Counted from the first letter of the stretch, positions 15,458 through 26,033 are shown. The stretch is 28,756 nucleotides of DNA from Anaeromyxobacter_A sp035636195 (GCA_035636195.1 DASPZP010000030.1:1-28756), one strand, 5' to 3'. Numbers and translations are program-made. The notes: generated from the sequence alone by a model not told the origin.

Positions 15458-15724
15458 ATGCCGCTCATCGAGACGCCCGAGCAAGCGACCCGCCTTGCCC
15501 GCGCCATCTGCTCCGACGTCTCCCTGTACAACGAGGAGAAGATCGTCCGCGGCATCGAGCAGGACAACTTCTTCGATGTGCTCCGGGACGAGCTGGAGGA
15601 GGGTCGGGAGCTGTACCGCTCGCGGCTCGCCCCCGAGCTCTACGCGAAGACGAACTTCTACGACCGCGCCATCGTCGACGTCATCCTGCGCTCGAAGCGC
15701 CACGTGAAGTCGCGCATCTGGTAG
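15458..15724 (+). CDS. Small protein of unknown function (88 aa)
   Basis: A soluble-looking, charged, probably alpha-helical protein. Notable segments are RLARAICSDVSLYNEEKIVRG, DNFFDVLRDELEEGRELYRSR and the C-terminus FYDRAIVDVILRSKRHVKSRIW. I do not recognise a named family. The regular spacing of hydrophobic residues and its own strong leaderless promoter argue that it is a real gene. It lies between the J-like/HTH gene (46 bp upstream) and the pseudouridine synthase gene (10 bp downstream) and is probably co-transcribed with the latter. No metal-binding or catalytic motif is visible. Confidence 0.75.
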   Translation: MPLIETPEQATRLARAICSDVSLYNEEKIVRGIEQDNFFDVLRDELEEGRELYRSRLAPELYAKTNFYDRAIVDVILRSKRHVKSRIW

Positions 15725-15734
15725 CGCGGGGCAC

Positions 15735-16697
15735 GTGAGCGAGACGCGCTGCCTCACCGCGCCGGCAGAGCTGGCCGGCCTTCGCCTCGACGTGGCGCTG
15801 ACGCGCCTCGCCCCCGACCTGAGCCGCGCCCGCGTGCAGCGCCTCCTCGACGAAGGCCACGTGCGTCTGGGCGGCCGGGCCGCGAAGCCGGCGACCCGCC
15901 TGCGGGGTGGCGAGGAGGTGGTCCTGACGCTGCCCGACCCCGAGCCGTCGGGCCTCGTGGCGCAGGACCTCCCGCTGCAGGTCCTCTTCGAGGACGGTGA
16001 CCTGCTCGTGCTCGACAAGGCTCCGGGGATGGTCGTGCATCCGGCCCGCGGTACGCCGCACTCGACGGTGGTGAATGCGCTCCTCCACCGCTTCGGCCAG
16101 GCGAGCGCGCCCTGCGAGCGGCTCGGCCTCGTGCACCGGCTCGACAAGGACACCTCCGGCTGCCTCGTGGTCGCGAAGACCGAGGCGTCACTCTCGGCGC
16201 TGCAGGCCGCCTTCAAGCGGCGGGAGGTCGAGAAGACCTACCTGGCGCTGTGCCACGGCCGCCTCGCGCCCGAGGGCCGCCTCGACACGCCGTACGGCCG
16301 CCACCCCGGGGATCGAACCCGCTACACCTCGCGGCTGCGCGAGGGCACGCGGCGCGCGCTGACGGCCTGGCGGGTGCGCGAGGCGTTCGCCGGCGCGACG
16401 CTCGCCGAGGTGGCGCTCCACACCGGTCGCACGCACCAGATCCGCGTCCACCTCGCCGATCAAGGCCACCCCCTGCTCGCCGACGCTGCCTACGGGGGGC
16501 GGAAGCGCGAGGCGCGCCTCCCCCCGGGCGACCCGGTGCGGCGCGCGGCCGAGGCGATCGGACGGCAGGCGCTCCACGCGTGCAGGCTCGCCTTCCCGCA
16601 CCCGCGCACCGGCGCCCCGGTGCGCTTCGAGGCGCCACCCCCGGCGGACTTCGCGGCGGCGCTGGCGATCCTGCGCGGCGCTCCTCAGTCCAGGTAG
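15735..16697 (+). CDS. rluD: RluD-type 23S rRNA pseudouridine synthase
   Basis: A 320-residue RluA-family enzyme. An N-terminal S4 RNA-binding domain (~17-75, LRLDVALTRLAPDLSRARVQRLLDEGHVRLGG) is followed by the catalytic domain. That domain has VLDKAPGMVVHPARG (92-106), the active-site GLVHRLDKDTSG (131-142; catalytic Asp D137) and TGRTHQIRVHL. It isomerises uridine to pseudouridine in structured RNA. RluD (helix 69 of 23S rRNA) is the best match because of the S4 domain, but a related RluC-like target cannot be excluded. GTG start; the 3' end overlaps the convergent ABC transporter gene by 13 bp. Confidence 0.9.
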   Translation: MSETRCLTAPAELAGLRLDVALTRLAPDLSRARVQRLLDEGHVRLGGRAAKPATRLRGGEEVVLTLPDPEPSGLVAQDLPLQVLFEDGDLLVLDKAPGMVVHPARGTPHSTVVNALLHRFGQASAPCERLGLVHRLDKDTSGCLVVAKTEASLSALQAAFKRREVEKTYLALCHGRLAPEGRLDTPYGRHPGDRTRYTSRLREGTRRALTAWRVREAFAGATLAEVALHTGRTHQIRVHLADQGHPLLADAAYGGRKREARLPPGDPVRRAAEAIGRQALHACRLAFPHPRTGAPVRFEAPPPADFAAALAILRGAPQSR

Positions 16698-18553
16698 CCC
16701 TGCGCCTGGAGCCGGAAGAGGTGGGCGTAGCGGCCGTCCTTCTCGAGCAGCTCGCGGTGGCTCCCCAGCTCCTCGACCCGGCCGCCGTGCAGCACCGCGA
16801 TCCGGTCGGCCATGGTGCGGACGGTGGAGAAGCGGTGCGAGATGACGATGGCGGTGCGATCCGCGGCGAGCTGGCGGAACCGCTCGAAGAGCTCGTGCTC
16901 GGCCCCGGCGTCGATGGCGGCGGTCGGCTCGTCGAGGAGCAGCACCTCGGCCGTCTCCCGCATGAACCCGCGCGCCACCGCCACCTTCTGCCACTGGCCC
17001 GAGGAGAGCTCCTGGCCCGACTCGAACCAGCCTCCGAGCACCGTGTCGTACCCCTTCGGCAAGGCCTCCACGAGTGACGCCGCGCCGCCGCGGCGGGCCG
17101 CCTGCTCGATGCGCGGGCGGTCCTCCACGTGGTCCGGGCTGCCCAGGCCGATGTTCTCGGCCGCGGTGAACTGGTACCGCACGAAGTCCTGGAAGACGGC
17201 GCCGATGCGCGCCCGCAGGTCGGCCACGTCCATGTCGCGCAGGTCCACCCCGCCGTAGCGGATCCGTCCCTCGGTCGGATCGTAGAGGCGGAGGAGGAGC
17301 TTCACGAGCGTGCTCTTGCCCGCGCCGTTCTCGCCCACCAGCCCGAGCTTCTCGCCCGGCTCGATGGCGAGGGAGAGGTCGCGCAGCGCCCAGTCCTCCC
17401 GGCCGGGGTAGCGGAAGGAGACGCCCTCGAGCTCGATGCGGCCGGGCCGGCCCCGCGGCAGGGTGAGCGGGGTCGAGAGCCGCGCCTGCTCGCCACCGGA
17501 CGGGATGGCGAGGTACGCGAAGAGGTTCGTCATGTAGAGGGCGTCCTCGTACATGGCGCCCATGGCGGAGAGGATGCTCTGCACGGCCCCCTGGCCCTGC
17601 CGGAAGACGGCCAGGTACAGGGTGAGGTCTCCGAGCGAGATCTCGCTCCGCGCCGCGCGGGCCGCCACGAGCACGTACATCGCGTAGAAGGCGGCCAGCG
17701 AGACGAGGCCGAAGAGGATGCCGGACGCCATGCGCCGGAGCGCGAGGCGGCGGTCCTCCGCGTAGAATTTCGTGAAGAGGGCGCGGTAGCGGCCGAGGAC
17801 GAGCGGCCCGAGCCCGAAGAGCTTCACCTCCTTCACGTGGCTGTCGCGGGTGAGGATCCACTCCAGGTAGTTGAGCCGCCGCCCCTCCGGCGCCCGCCAG
17901 GAGTTGAGCCGAAAGGACGCCGCCGCCAGCCGCGCCTCGGCCAGGAAGGCCGGGATGGAGGAGGCGACCACCACCAGGACGCTCCAGGGCGAGAGCCGGA
18001 GGAGGAGGGCCGAGAGGGCGGAGAGGGTGATGGCGTTCTGCGCGATGGTGAAGCCCTGCACCACGAGCGACAGCGGCCGCGCCGACGCCTCGCGGCGCGC
18101 GTTCTGCATCTTGTCGTACACCTCGGCGTCCTCGAAGTGCCGCAGCTCGAGCTCGAGCGCCTTGGCCAGGATGCGCTCGTTGACCACGTTCCCGAGCCGG
18201 GCCCGGAGGAGCTCGCGCTCCAGGCCGAGCAGGCGGGCGGCGGCCATCGAGACGGCCATCAGGCCCAGCTCGGCCACGACGAGCGCGGTGACCCGGCGCG
18301 GGTCGCCCTGGCCGCGGCTCGCCGCCACCACCGCGTCGACGATGAGCTTCCCCAGCCAGGCGATGCCTGCCGGCAGCACCGCGGCCACGGCGGTGAGCGC
18401 GGCGAGGAGCAGGGCGCCGCCGCGATCGGCGCGCCAGACGAGCGCGAACGTGCCAGGGACCTGGCCGAACGCGGCGCGCAGCTCGCGCGCGCGCTCCGCG
18501 AGCGAGCGGCGGCGCGGTGGAGGTCGAGGAGGGGGCGGGTGGGAGGCAGGCAC
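16685..18553 (-). CDS. ABC exporter half-transporter (MsbA/HlyB type)
   Basis: A 622-residue protein with a fused transmembrane domain and nucleotide-binding domain. About five to six hydrophobic helices can be followed over residues ~45-320 (e.g. ALLLAALTAVAAVLPAGIAW, GILFGLVSLAAFYAMYVLVA). The NBD has Walker A GENGAGKST (407-415), a Q-loop in GAVFQDFVRYQ, signature ELSSGQWQKVAVAR, Walker B VLLLDEPTAAID (D541, E542) and the H-loop VISHRFSTVR. It should act as a homodimeric exporter, but the substrate (lipid, peptide or drug) cannot be inferred. The frame stays open to 18733 across the speA start. GTG 18553 is chosen because the upstream part overlaps that gene. The N-terminus is Pro/Arg-rich. 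It is divergent from speA with 79 bp between starts. Confidence 0.9.
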   Translation of the reverse strand: MPASHPPPPRPPPRRRSLAERARELRAAFGQVPGTFALVWRADRGGALLLAALTAVAAVLPAGIAWLGKLIVDAVVAASRGQGDPRRVTALVVAELGLMAVSMAAARLLGLERELLRARLGNVVNERILAKALELELRHFEDAEVYDKMQNARREASARPLSLVVQGFTIAQNAITLSALSALLLRLSPWSVLVVVASSIPAFLAEARLAAASFRLNSWRAPEGRRLNYLEWILTRDSHVKEVKLFGLGPLVLGRYRALFTKFYAEDRRLALRRMASGILFGLVSLAAFYAMYVLVAARAARSEISLGDLTLYLAVFRQGQGAVQSILSAMGAMYEDALYMTNLFAYLAIPSGGEQARLSTPLTLPRGRPGRIELEGVSFRYPGREDWALRDLSLAIEPGEKLGLVGENGAGKSTLVKLLLRLYDPTEGRIRYGGVDLRDMDVADLRARIGAVFQDFVRYQFTAAENIGLGSPDHVEDRPRIEQAARRGGAASLVEALPKGYDTVLGGWFESGQELSSGQWQKVAVARGFMRETAEVLLLDEPTAAIDAGAEHELFERFRQLAADRTAIVISHRFSTVRTMADRIAVLHGGRVEELGSHRELLEKDGRYAHLFRLQAQGYLD

Positions 18554-18632
18554 GCCGCCCGCTCGATAACTCGCTCCGGGTGGCCAGGCGACCTTTCTTT
18601 CTCCTCGCCAGCGATCTAGAAGACAGACCGCG

Positions 18633-20642
<2,010 letters not shown>

Positions 20643-20719
20643 CCGGCCGTCGACGGGCTGGGCAGGGCTGAAGCCACGCCGCGCAGCGGACCGCCCCTCG
20701 GGGCGCTACGTCCCCCCCC

Positions 20720-21430
20720 ATGCCCGGCACCGCTCCGCCACCCCGCCTGGTCGCCGTCACGGACGACGCCCTGCCGCGGACGCTCTTCTCGCGGCTCGCC
20801 GGCGCGGTGCGGGCGCTCGGCACGGAGCGCCTGCGGGACACGTATCAGACCACCTTCTGGTTCGACTTCGGGCGGCCCGCCGCCCTCCCGGAGGAGGCCA
20901 TCCTGGCGCTGCGCGGCCGGCTCCCCGCTCCGGCGCGGCGGCGCGTCACCGGGGTGGAGTGGTGGCTCTCGCGCATGCGGACGAGCGACGTGCGGGTCGA
21001 CTTCCACCGCGACCGCGACACGGCGCTCTTCGCCCGGACCGGCGCCACCGTGCACCCCGCCTGCTCCTCCGTCCTCTACCTCGGCCGCTGCCGGGGCGGG
21101 CTCCTCGCGGTGACCGGCGCTCCGCCGGACGAGGCGCACCCCGCCTGCGCGCCCGACCCCCTCGACGCCGATCTGGTGCGGCCCTGGCCGAACCGGCTCG
21201 TCCTGTTTCCAGGGGATGCCACCCATGGCGTGCTCGATGCCCACAACGCCGTCCCCACCGGCCGGCTGCCCGAGGCGACGCCGCTACGCCTCGCGCTCGT
21301 CATGAACTGGTGGCGGCGGAGGCCGGAGGGGGTGCGGGCCTTCGCCCGATCGACGCGGTACCCGGCGCTGCGCCTTCCCCGGCGGGTCCAGCGCGCGAAT
21401 TCGACTCCGCGTCACGCGCCGACGTGCTAA
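20720..21430 (+). CDS. 2OG-Fe(II) oxygenase-like protein
   Basis: A 236-residue protein with the pattern of the double-stranded beta-helix dioxygenases. It shows an HxD pair (H96, D98 in VDFHRDRDTALF), a distal histidine H169 (FPGDATHGVLDA) and R190 (ATPLRLALVMNWW) where the 2-oxoglutarate carboxylate would bind. Hydrophobic strands between these (SSVLYLGRCRGGLLAVTG, NRLVLFPG) fit the jelly-roll core. Iron and 2-oxoglutarate dependence is inferred from these motifs, and the substrate is unknown. The gene lies 77 bp after speA and 37 bp before dodecin. The C-terminal ~40 residues are Arg/Pro-rich and look disordered. Confidence 0.65.
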   Translation: MPGTAPPPRLVAVTDDALPRTLFSRLAGAVRALGTERLRDTYQTTFWFDFGRPAALPEEAILALRGRLPAPARRRVTGVEWWLSRMRTSDVRVDFHRDRDTALFARTGATVHPACSSVLYLGRCRGGLLAVTGAPPDEAHPACAPDPLDADLVRPWPNRLVLFPGDATHGVLDAHNAVPTGRLPEATPLRLALVMNWWRRRPEGVRAFARSTRYPALRLPRRVQRANSTPRHAPTC

Positions 21431-21467
21431 CTGCAGACGTACAACCACCTCGCCCAAGGGGATCTAC

Positions 21468-21671
21468 ATGTCCGGCACGTACAAGAAGATCGAGCTCGTC
21501 GGCACCTCGCCCGTCAGCTTCGCCGAGGCCGTCAAGGCGGCCATCGAGGAGGCCTCGAAGTCGGTCCGCCACATGAACTGGTTCGAGGTGGTCGAGCAGC
21601 GCGGCTACGTCAAGGACGGCAAGGTGGCCGAGTTCCAGGTCACGATCCGGGTCGGCTTCAAGATCGAGTAG
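21468..21671 (+). CDS. Dodecin, flavin-binding
   Basis: A 67-residue protein with the dodecin fold signature: YKKIELVGTSPVSFAEAVKAAIEEASKSVRHMNWFEVVEQRGYVKDGKV then AEFQVTIRVGFKIE. Dodecins assemble into hollow dodecamers that store or sequester flavins. The conserved tryptophan (W38) stacks on the isoalloxazine ring and Q44 contacts it. The start has AAGGGGA (21456-21462) five bases upstream. It precedes a large flavoprotein cassette, and a flavin-buffering role for that cassette is an attractive inference, although a separate promoter lies between them. Confidence 0.93.
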   Translation: MSGTYKKIELVGTSPVSFAEAVKAAIEEASKSVRHMNWFEVVEQRGYVKDGKVAEFQVTIRVGFKIE

Positions 21672-21742
21672 CGAGACCGTCGCGGCGCGCTGCGGCACGA
21701 CGCAACGCGGCGAGACTACGGGCGAAACACCGGGCGGGGTGC

Positions 21743-21772
21743 TTGATCGCACGTCACGCCAGGTGCTAGGTT
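21743..21772 (+). promoter_or_regulatory. Predicted promoter of the ACAD/ETF cassette
   Basis: TTGATC (21743-21748) and TAGGTT (21767-21772) are 18 bp apart in the 195-bp gap before the acyl-CoA dehydrogenase gene. Transcription would start near 21780, giving a leader of almost 90 nt with two short hairpins. Confidence 0.5.
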
Positions 21773-21794
21773 ACGCGCCCAACTGATCCGAGCC

Positions 21795-21844
21795 CGAGGG
21801 CCATCACCCTCGTTCATCTCACCTCTCACGGAGCGAACGCTCCG
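21795..21844 (+). promoter_or_regulatory. Two hairpins in the leader of the ACAD/ETF cassette
   Basis: CGAGGG (21795-21800) pairs with CCCTCG (21807-21812) across a 6-nt loop. CGGAGCG (21829-21835) pairs with CGCTCCG (21838-21844) across only two bases, which in practice gives a GAAC tetraloop. No T-run follows either, so a terminator is unlikely. RNA stabilisation or a protein-binding site is possible. The ribosome-binding site (GGGAAAGGA, from 21852) is downstream of both. Confidence 0.45.
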
Positions 21845-21866
21845 AGGGACGGGAAAGGATTACCCC

Positions 21867-24095
21867 ATGGCCGTGCCCGCTGCCGTCGTCGCCGAAACGC
21901 TCCGCACCTTGCCCGGCGACGACGTCCGCCATGTCATGTGGCGCTTCTCCGACCGCTATGACCTGCAGATGCTGGTGCAGTCGGTCCGCCAGGTGGCGCG
22001 CGGCCCGGTGGCGCGCATGGTGGCCGACGGGGCGCGCAACAGCCACGACTGGACCGAGCAGAAGAACGCGCTCCTCGAGCACTACGACGCGGCCGGCGTG
22101 ACGGGCGTCTTCATGGACCCGCACCAGGGCGGCTTCCTCGAGGGCCCGAAGAACCTCGCGATGGCGCTCGTCGCCTTCGAGCTCGCGTGGGTCGACGCGG
22201 GCGCCGCCACCGGGAGCCTGGCCGGCCACCTCGCCCTCTCGCCCATCCACGAGCGCGGCACGCAGGAGCAGCAGGACAGATACATGAACCTCGCCGCGCC
22301 GGCGAAGCCCGGCGAGGACCGCAAGCCCTGGCGCGGCGCCTTCGCGCTCACCGAGCCCATCCCTTACGTGGGCGTCGACACCGGCATGCTGGGCGGCAAG
22401 GTCTCCGTCGCCTCCTGGGAGCCGGGGAAGGAGCCCATGCTGCAGGTGGAGAAGCGCGGCCGCTTCATCACCAACATGGGGTTCGCGAACTTCGTCACCG
22501 CCGCCGTCGACTCGGCCGACGCGCGCATCAAGGGCACCTGCATGGTGATCCTGGAGGAGGGCGATCCCGGCACCTTCGACCGCGGCACGCCCACCAAGAA
22601 GCTCGTCCACCAGCTCTCCTCCACGAGCGACCCCATCTTCAGCATGACCGTCCCCGCGTCGCGCATCATCGGCGGCTACACGGTCAAGGACGGGGTCATC
22701 ATCCCGAAGTACTCGCACGACGAGGTCATCGCGGCGGTCTTCAAGCACACGCGCGTGCCGGTCGGCGTCATGACGGCCGCGAAGCTGCTGAGCGCCGTCG
22801 AGCCGGTCATCCGATACCAGCGCGGCCGCTTCCGCGGCGCGCAGCAATCGCGGCCGGGCTCGCCGCGCTACGACCTGGGCCTCCAGGTCCGCGAGGACGT
22901 CCTGCACCGCCTCACCGACGTGTGGGCCACGGGAGAGGCGGCCGCCTCGCTCGGCTTCCACACCTCGCGCATCTTCGACGAGCTCGATCCGCTCGAGAAG
23001 GAGAAGTTCAAGATCCTGGAGGAGAAGGGCATCTCCGGCCGCGCCGAGCTGCGCCTCTTCAAGGAGGTGAACGCGCGGGCGGTCGAGCTGGTGAAGCAGC
23101 GCTCGCTCCCCGAAGCGGAGCGAAACGCCGCGCGCGTGGCCGAGCTCGAGGCCGATACGCTGGTCCGCTACGCCGTCCTCGACTCGGCCGCCATGGTGCT
23201 CTGCCCGGCCACCAAGCTCTGGAACACCGGCCATGGCGCCACCGTCATGCGCGAGGCCGTCTCGCTCATGGGCGGCTACGGGATCACCGAGGACTGTCCC
23301 GGCTTCCTCGGCAACAAGTGGATGGACGCGCAGCTCGAGGCCACCTACGAGGGCCCGGAGGCGGTGCAGCGCCGGCAGCTCTCGGTGTGCATGCAGAACG
23401 AGGTCTTCCTGGCCCAGTTCGACGCCTGGACGAAGGAGCTGCGCCACATCGCGGGCGAGCGCCCCGAGACCGGCGCGTGCAATCTCGCCTCGGCCTTCGT
23501 GCTGTGGCGCTACACCTACCAGCACCTGCAGGTGGCCACCGACGCCGCGGGCGAGCGGCTCTACCAGGGGCCTCGCCAGGGCGTGACGTTCACCCTCGCC
23601 GACTCCCTCGCCTGGCTGATGGCGGCGCGCGCGCTCGTGCTGGACGTCATCGCGCTGGAGCAGAACGGCGGCGAGAACCCGGTCGTCGCCGAGGGCCTGC
23701 CCGGCCTGGTGAGCTTCTACGAGGACCTCGCGCACGTCCAGTGCGCCCGCGCCTCGGGTGAAGTCGGGCGCATCTGCGCCGAGCTCGTGTATGGGTACAA
23801 CAAGCACCCGACCTGGGATGAGGAGGCGCGCAAGGCCTGCTACGAGGCGAAGGACCTCGACGAGCTGGAGGACCTCATCCCGGGCATCGGCAGCTGCGCC
23901 GTCGACGTCATCGGCGAGGGTGGTACGCACCCCGACAAGGCCGGGCCCTGCGCCCACTGCACGCGGGTGGCCGACTTCGCGGTGCTCCGGATGAAGCTCG
24001 ATCAGTGCCTCACCGGCGCGCGCCTCGCGAAGGATCGCGCCGCCGAGGCGCTCTGCAAGGTGATGATCCCCGAGGCGCTCGATTACCCCGTCTAG
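21867..24095 (+). CDS. Acyl-CoA dehydrogenase with C-terminal extension
   Basis: A 742-residue flavoprotein, much longer than the ~380 aa of a basic acyl-CoA dehydrogenase and above the ~600 aa AidB/FadE-like class. Recognisable ACAD segments are AFALTEP (substrate/FAD loop), RFITNMGFANFVT, HTRVPVGVMTAAKLL, AVSLMGGYGITED and ATYEGPEAVQRR with the expected catalytic base E495. The last ~150 residues hold a helical region and a Cys pair PCAHC (C695, C698), which is not usual in the family. It should oxidise an acyl-CoA at the alpha-beta position and pass electrons to ETF. The acyl substrate is unknown. The ATG is preceded by GGGAAAGGA. It is the first gene of a cassette with a quinone reductase and both ETF subunits. 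Confidence 0.9.
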   Translation: MAVPAAVVAETLRTLPGDDVRHVMWRFSDRYDLQMLVQSVRQVARGPVARMVADGARNSHDWTEQKNALLEHYDAAGVTGVFMDPHQGGFLEGPKNLAMALVAFELAWVDAGAATGSLAGHLALSPIHERGTQEQQDRYMNLAAPAKPGEDRKPWRGAFALTEPIPYVGVDTGMLGGKVSVASWEPGKEPMLQVEKRGRFITNMGFANFVTAAVDSADARIKGTCMVILEEGDPGTFDRGTPTKKLVHQLSSTSDPIFSMTVPASRIIGGYTVKDGVIIPKYSHDEVIAAVFKHTRVPVGVMTAAKLLSAVEPVIRYQRGRFRGAQQSRPGSPRYDLGLQVREDVLHRLTDVWATGEAAASLGFHTSRIFDELDPLEKEKFKILEEKGISGRAELRLFKEVNARAVELVKQRSLPEAERNAARVAELEADTLVRYAVLDSAAMVLCPATKLWNTGHGATVMREAVSLMGGYGITEDCPGFLGNKWMDAQLEATYEGPEAVQRRQLSVCMQNEVFLAQFDAWTKELRHIAGERPETGACNLASAFVLWRYTYQHLQVATDAAGERLYQGPRQGVTFTLADSLAWLMAARALVLDVIALEQNGGENPVVAEGLPGLVSFYEDLAHVQCARASGEVGRICAELVYGYNKHPTWDEEARKACYEAKDLDELEDLIPGIGSCAVDVIGEGGTHPDKAGPCAHCTRVADFAVLRMKLDQCLTGARLAKDRAAEALCKVMIPEALDYPV

Positions 24096-24136
24096 TCGCG
24101 GGACCCCGCCCTCCGCCCTTCACGCAAGGAGCTGCC

Positions 24137-26011
24137 TTGTCGCACGAGAACGAAGCTGACGCGTCCGTCGAGCAGCAGGAGCGCCCGACGATGGAGGTGG
24201 ACATCGCGTGCGTCGGCTTCGGGCCGGCCATGGGCGGGTTCCTCACCACGCTCGCGCGCAGGCTCCAGAACGAGGACGGCAGTCCGGCGCTGGAGAGCGC
24301 CGTGTCGCCCGGCCTGCCGCCGCAGGTGGTGTGCTACGAGCGCGCCGACGGGCTCGGCTTCGGCGTGTCGGGGGTGGTGACGAAGGCGCGCGGCATCCGC
24401 GCCACCTTCCCCGACCTCGACCCGGCCCAGATCCCGATGGCGACCGCCATCCGCGACGAGAAGGTGGTCTACCTCCTCGACCCGCACGGCGCGAGCCGCC
24501 GCTCGGCGACGCTGAAGGCGGCCGACCTCGGCATCCAGGCGATGCGGTTCGCCCTGCCGTACCGGGACCACGCGCTCGAGCTCCCCTACACCCCCGAATT
24601 CCTGCACAAGGCCGGCGGGCTCGTCCTCTCCATCGGGCAGTTCAACCAGTGGGTGGGCGAGCAGCTCATGGCCACCGGGCAGGTGCAGCTGTGGCCCGGC
24701 ACGCCGGTCTCCGAGCCGCTGGTGGAGGGGGAGCAAGTGGTGGGCGTCCGCCTCGTCGATCAGGGGGTGGCGAAGGACGGCCGCCCCGAGGCCGGCTACG
24801 CGCCCGGCATGGACGTGAAGGCGCGGCTGACCGTGGTTGCCGACGGCCCGGTGGGCGCGGTCGGGCGCGCGCTCGACGGGCGCTTCGGCATGCCGGAGGG
24901 ACACCACGTGCGGGAGTGGGCGGTCGGCATGAAGCTCGTGGTCGACCTGCCCGAGAGCTGCACCCTGCCCGAGGGCACGGTCCTCCACACCATCGGCTAC
25001 CCCGAGCCGGAGATCTTCGGCTTCCTCTACGTGCACCCGGGCCGCGTCGCCTCGGTGGGCATCTTCGTCCCCTCGTGGATGGGGAGCCCGGTGCGTACCT
25101 CCTACCTCTACCTGCAGCACTACCTGCGCCACCCGTACCTCTGGAAGCAGCTCCAGGGCGGGAAGATGCGCTCCTGGGGCGCGAAGACGCTGCAGGAGTC
25201 GGGCAAGCGCGGCGAGCCGCACCTCGTCGGCGACGGCTTCGCCCGCATCGGCGAGGGCTCCGGCACGACGAACGTGCTCACCGGCTCGGGCGTCGACGAG
25301 GCGTGGACGAGCGGCGCGCTCCTGGCCGAGGGCGTCCTCGAGCTCCTGCAACGAAAGGAGCCGTTCACGAAGGAGAACCTGGAGCGGGCCTACGTCGCCC
25401 GGCGCCGGCAGAGCTGGCTGGAGGAGGAGGGACGGGTGGCGGAGAAGGCGCGCGACGGCTTCGGCCGCGGCGTCGTCACCGGCTTCCTCGGCATGGCCCT
25501 CTCGGGCTTGACCCATGGGAAGATCAACCTCGGCCCAGAGCCCGTCCCGCCACAGGAGCACTTCCAGTCGCTGGAGGAGTGGTACGCCGGGAAGATCCCG
25601 GCCATCGAGGTCGATCGGCTGCGTGCGGAGTGCCGCGCGAAGAACGTCCCGCTCGCGCCCGCCCTCATGAAGGCCGCCGGCTGGCCCGAGCTCGAGTACG
25701 ACGGGCAGCTCCTCGTCACGCATCAGGACGCGCTGCTCATGGGCGGCAAGGTGCAGGCGCCCTCCGGCTACGCCGATCACGTCGTCTTCCTGCAACCCGC
25801 CGTCTGCGAGGGCTGCGGCGCTCGCACCTGCATCGAGATCTGCTCGGCGCAGGCGATCGCGCCGGGGGAGGGGAAGGTCCCCGCCTTCGACCGCGAGAAG
25901 TGCGTCCACTGCGGCGCCTGCCTGTGGAACTGCACGCAGGCGCTCGACGGCGAGCACGGCAACATCGCCTTCCGCCCCGCCGCGGGCGGGCTGCACTCGG
26001 CCGAGAACTAG
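24137..26011 (+). CDS. ETF-quinone oxidoreductase-like (FixC/FixX-type) flavoprotein
   Basis: A 624-residue protein. The FAD-binding motif VDIACVGFGPAMGG (residues 21-34) opens the flavoprotein domain. A second conserved stretch, FARIGEGSGTTNVLTGSGVDEAWTSGALLAEG, occupies the place of the FAD/quinone region in ETF-QO. The C-terminus is ferredoxin-like with eight cysteines in two clusters (C557, C560, C565, C569 and C589, C592, C595, C599). Classical ETF-QO binds one [4Fe-4S], so a second cluster is possible. Its expected role is to take electrons from ETF and pass them to quinone at the membrane. TTG 24137 is chosen because AAGGAG (24126-24131) lies 5 nt upstream; ATG 24191 is the alternative. 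It lies 41 bp after the dehydrogenase gene. Confidence 0.85.
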   Translation: MSHENEADASVEQQERPTMEVDIACVGFGPAMGGFLTTLARRLQNEDGSPALESAVSPGLPPQVVCYERADGLGFGVSGVVTKARGIRATFPDLDPAQIPMATAIRDEKVVYLLDPHGASRRSATLKAADLGIQAMRFALPYRDHALELPYTPEFLHKAGGLVLSIGQFNQWVGEQLMATGQVQLWPGTPVSEPLVEGEQVVGVRLVDQGVAKDGRPEAGYAPGMDVKARLTVVADGPVGAVGRALDGRFGMPEGHHVREWAVGMKLVVDLPESCTLPEGTVLHTIGYPEPEIFGFLYVHPGRVASVGIFVPSWMGSPVRTSYLYLQHYLRHPYLWKQLQGGKMRSWGAKTLQESGKRGEPHLVGDGFARIGEGSGTTNVLTGSGVDEAWTSGALLAEGVLELLQRKEPFTKENLERAYVARRRQSWLEEEGRVAEKARDGFGRGVVTGFLGMALSGLTHGKINLGPEPVPPQEHFQSLEEWYAGKIPAIEVDRLRAECRAKNVPLAPALMKAAGWPELEYDGQLLVTHQDALLMGGKVQAPSGYADHVVFLQPAVCEGCGARTCIEICSAQAIAPGEGKVPAFDREKCVHCGACLWNCTQALDGEHGNIAFRPAAGGLHSAEN

Positions 26012-26033
26012 GAAAGCCTGCCCCTCTCCCCGG

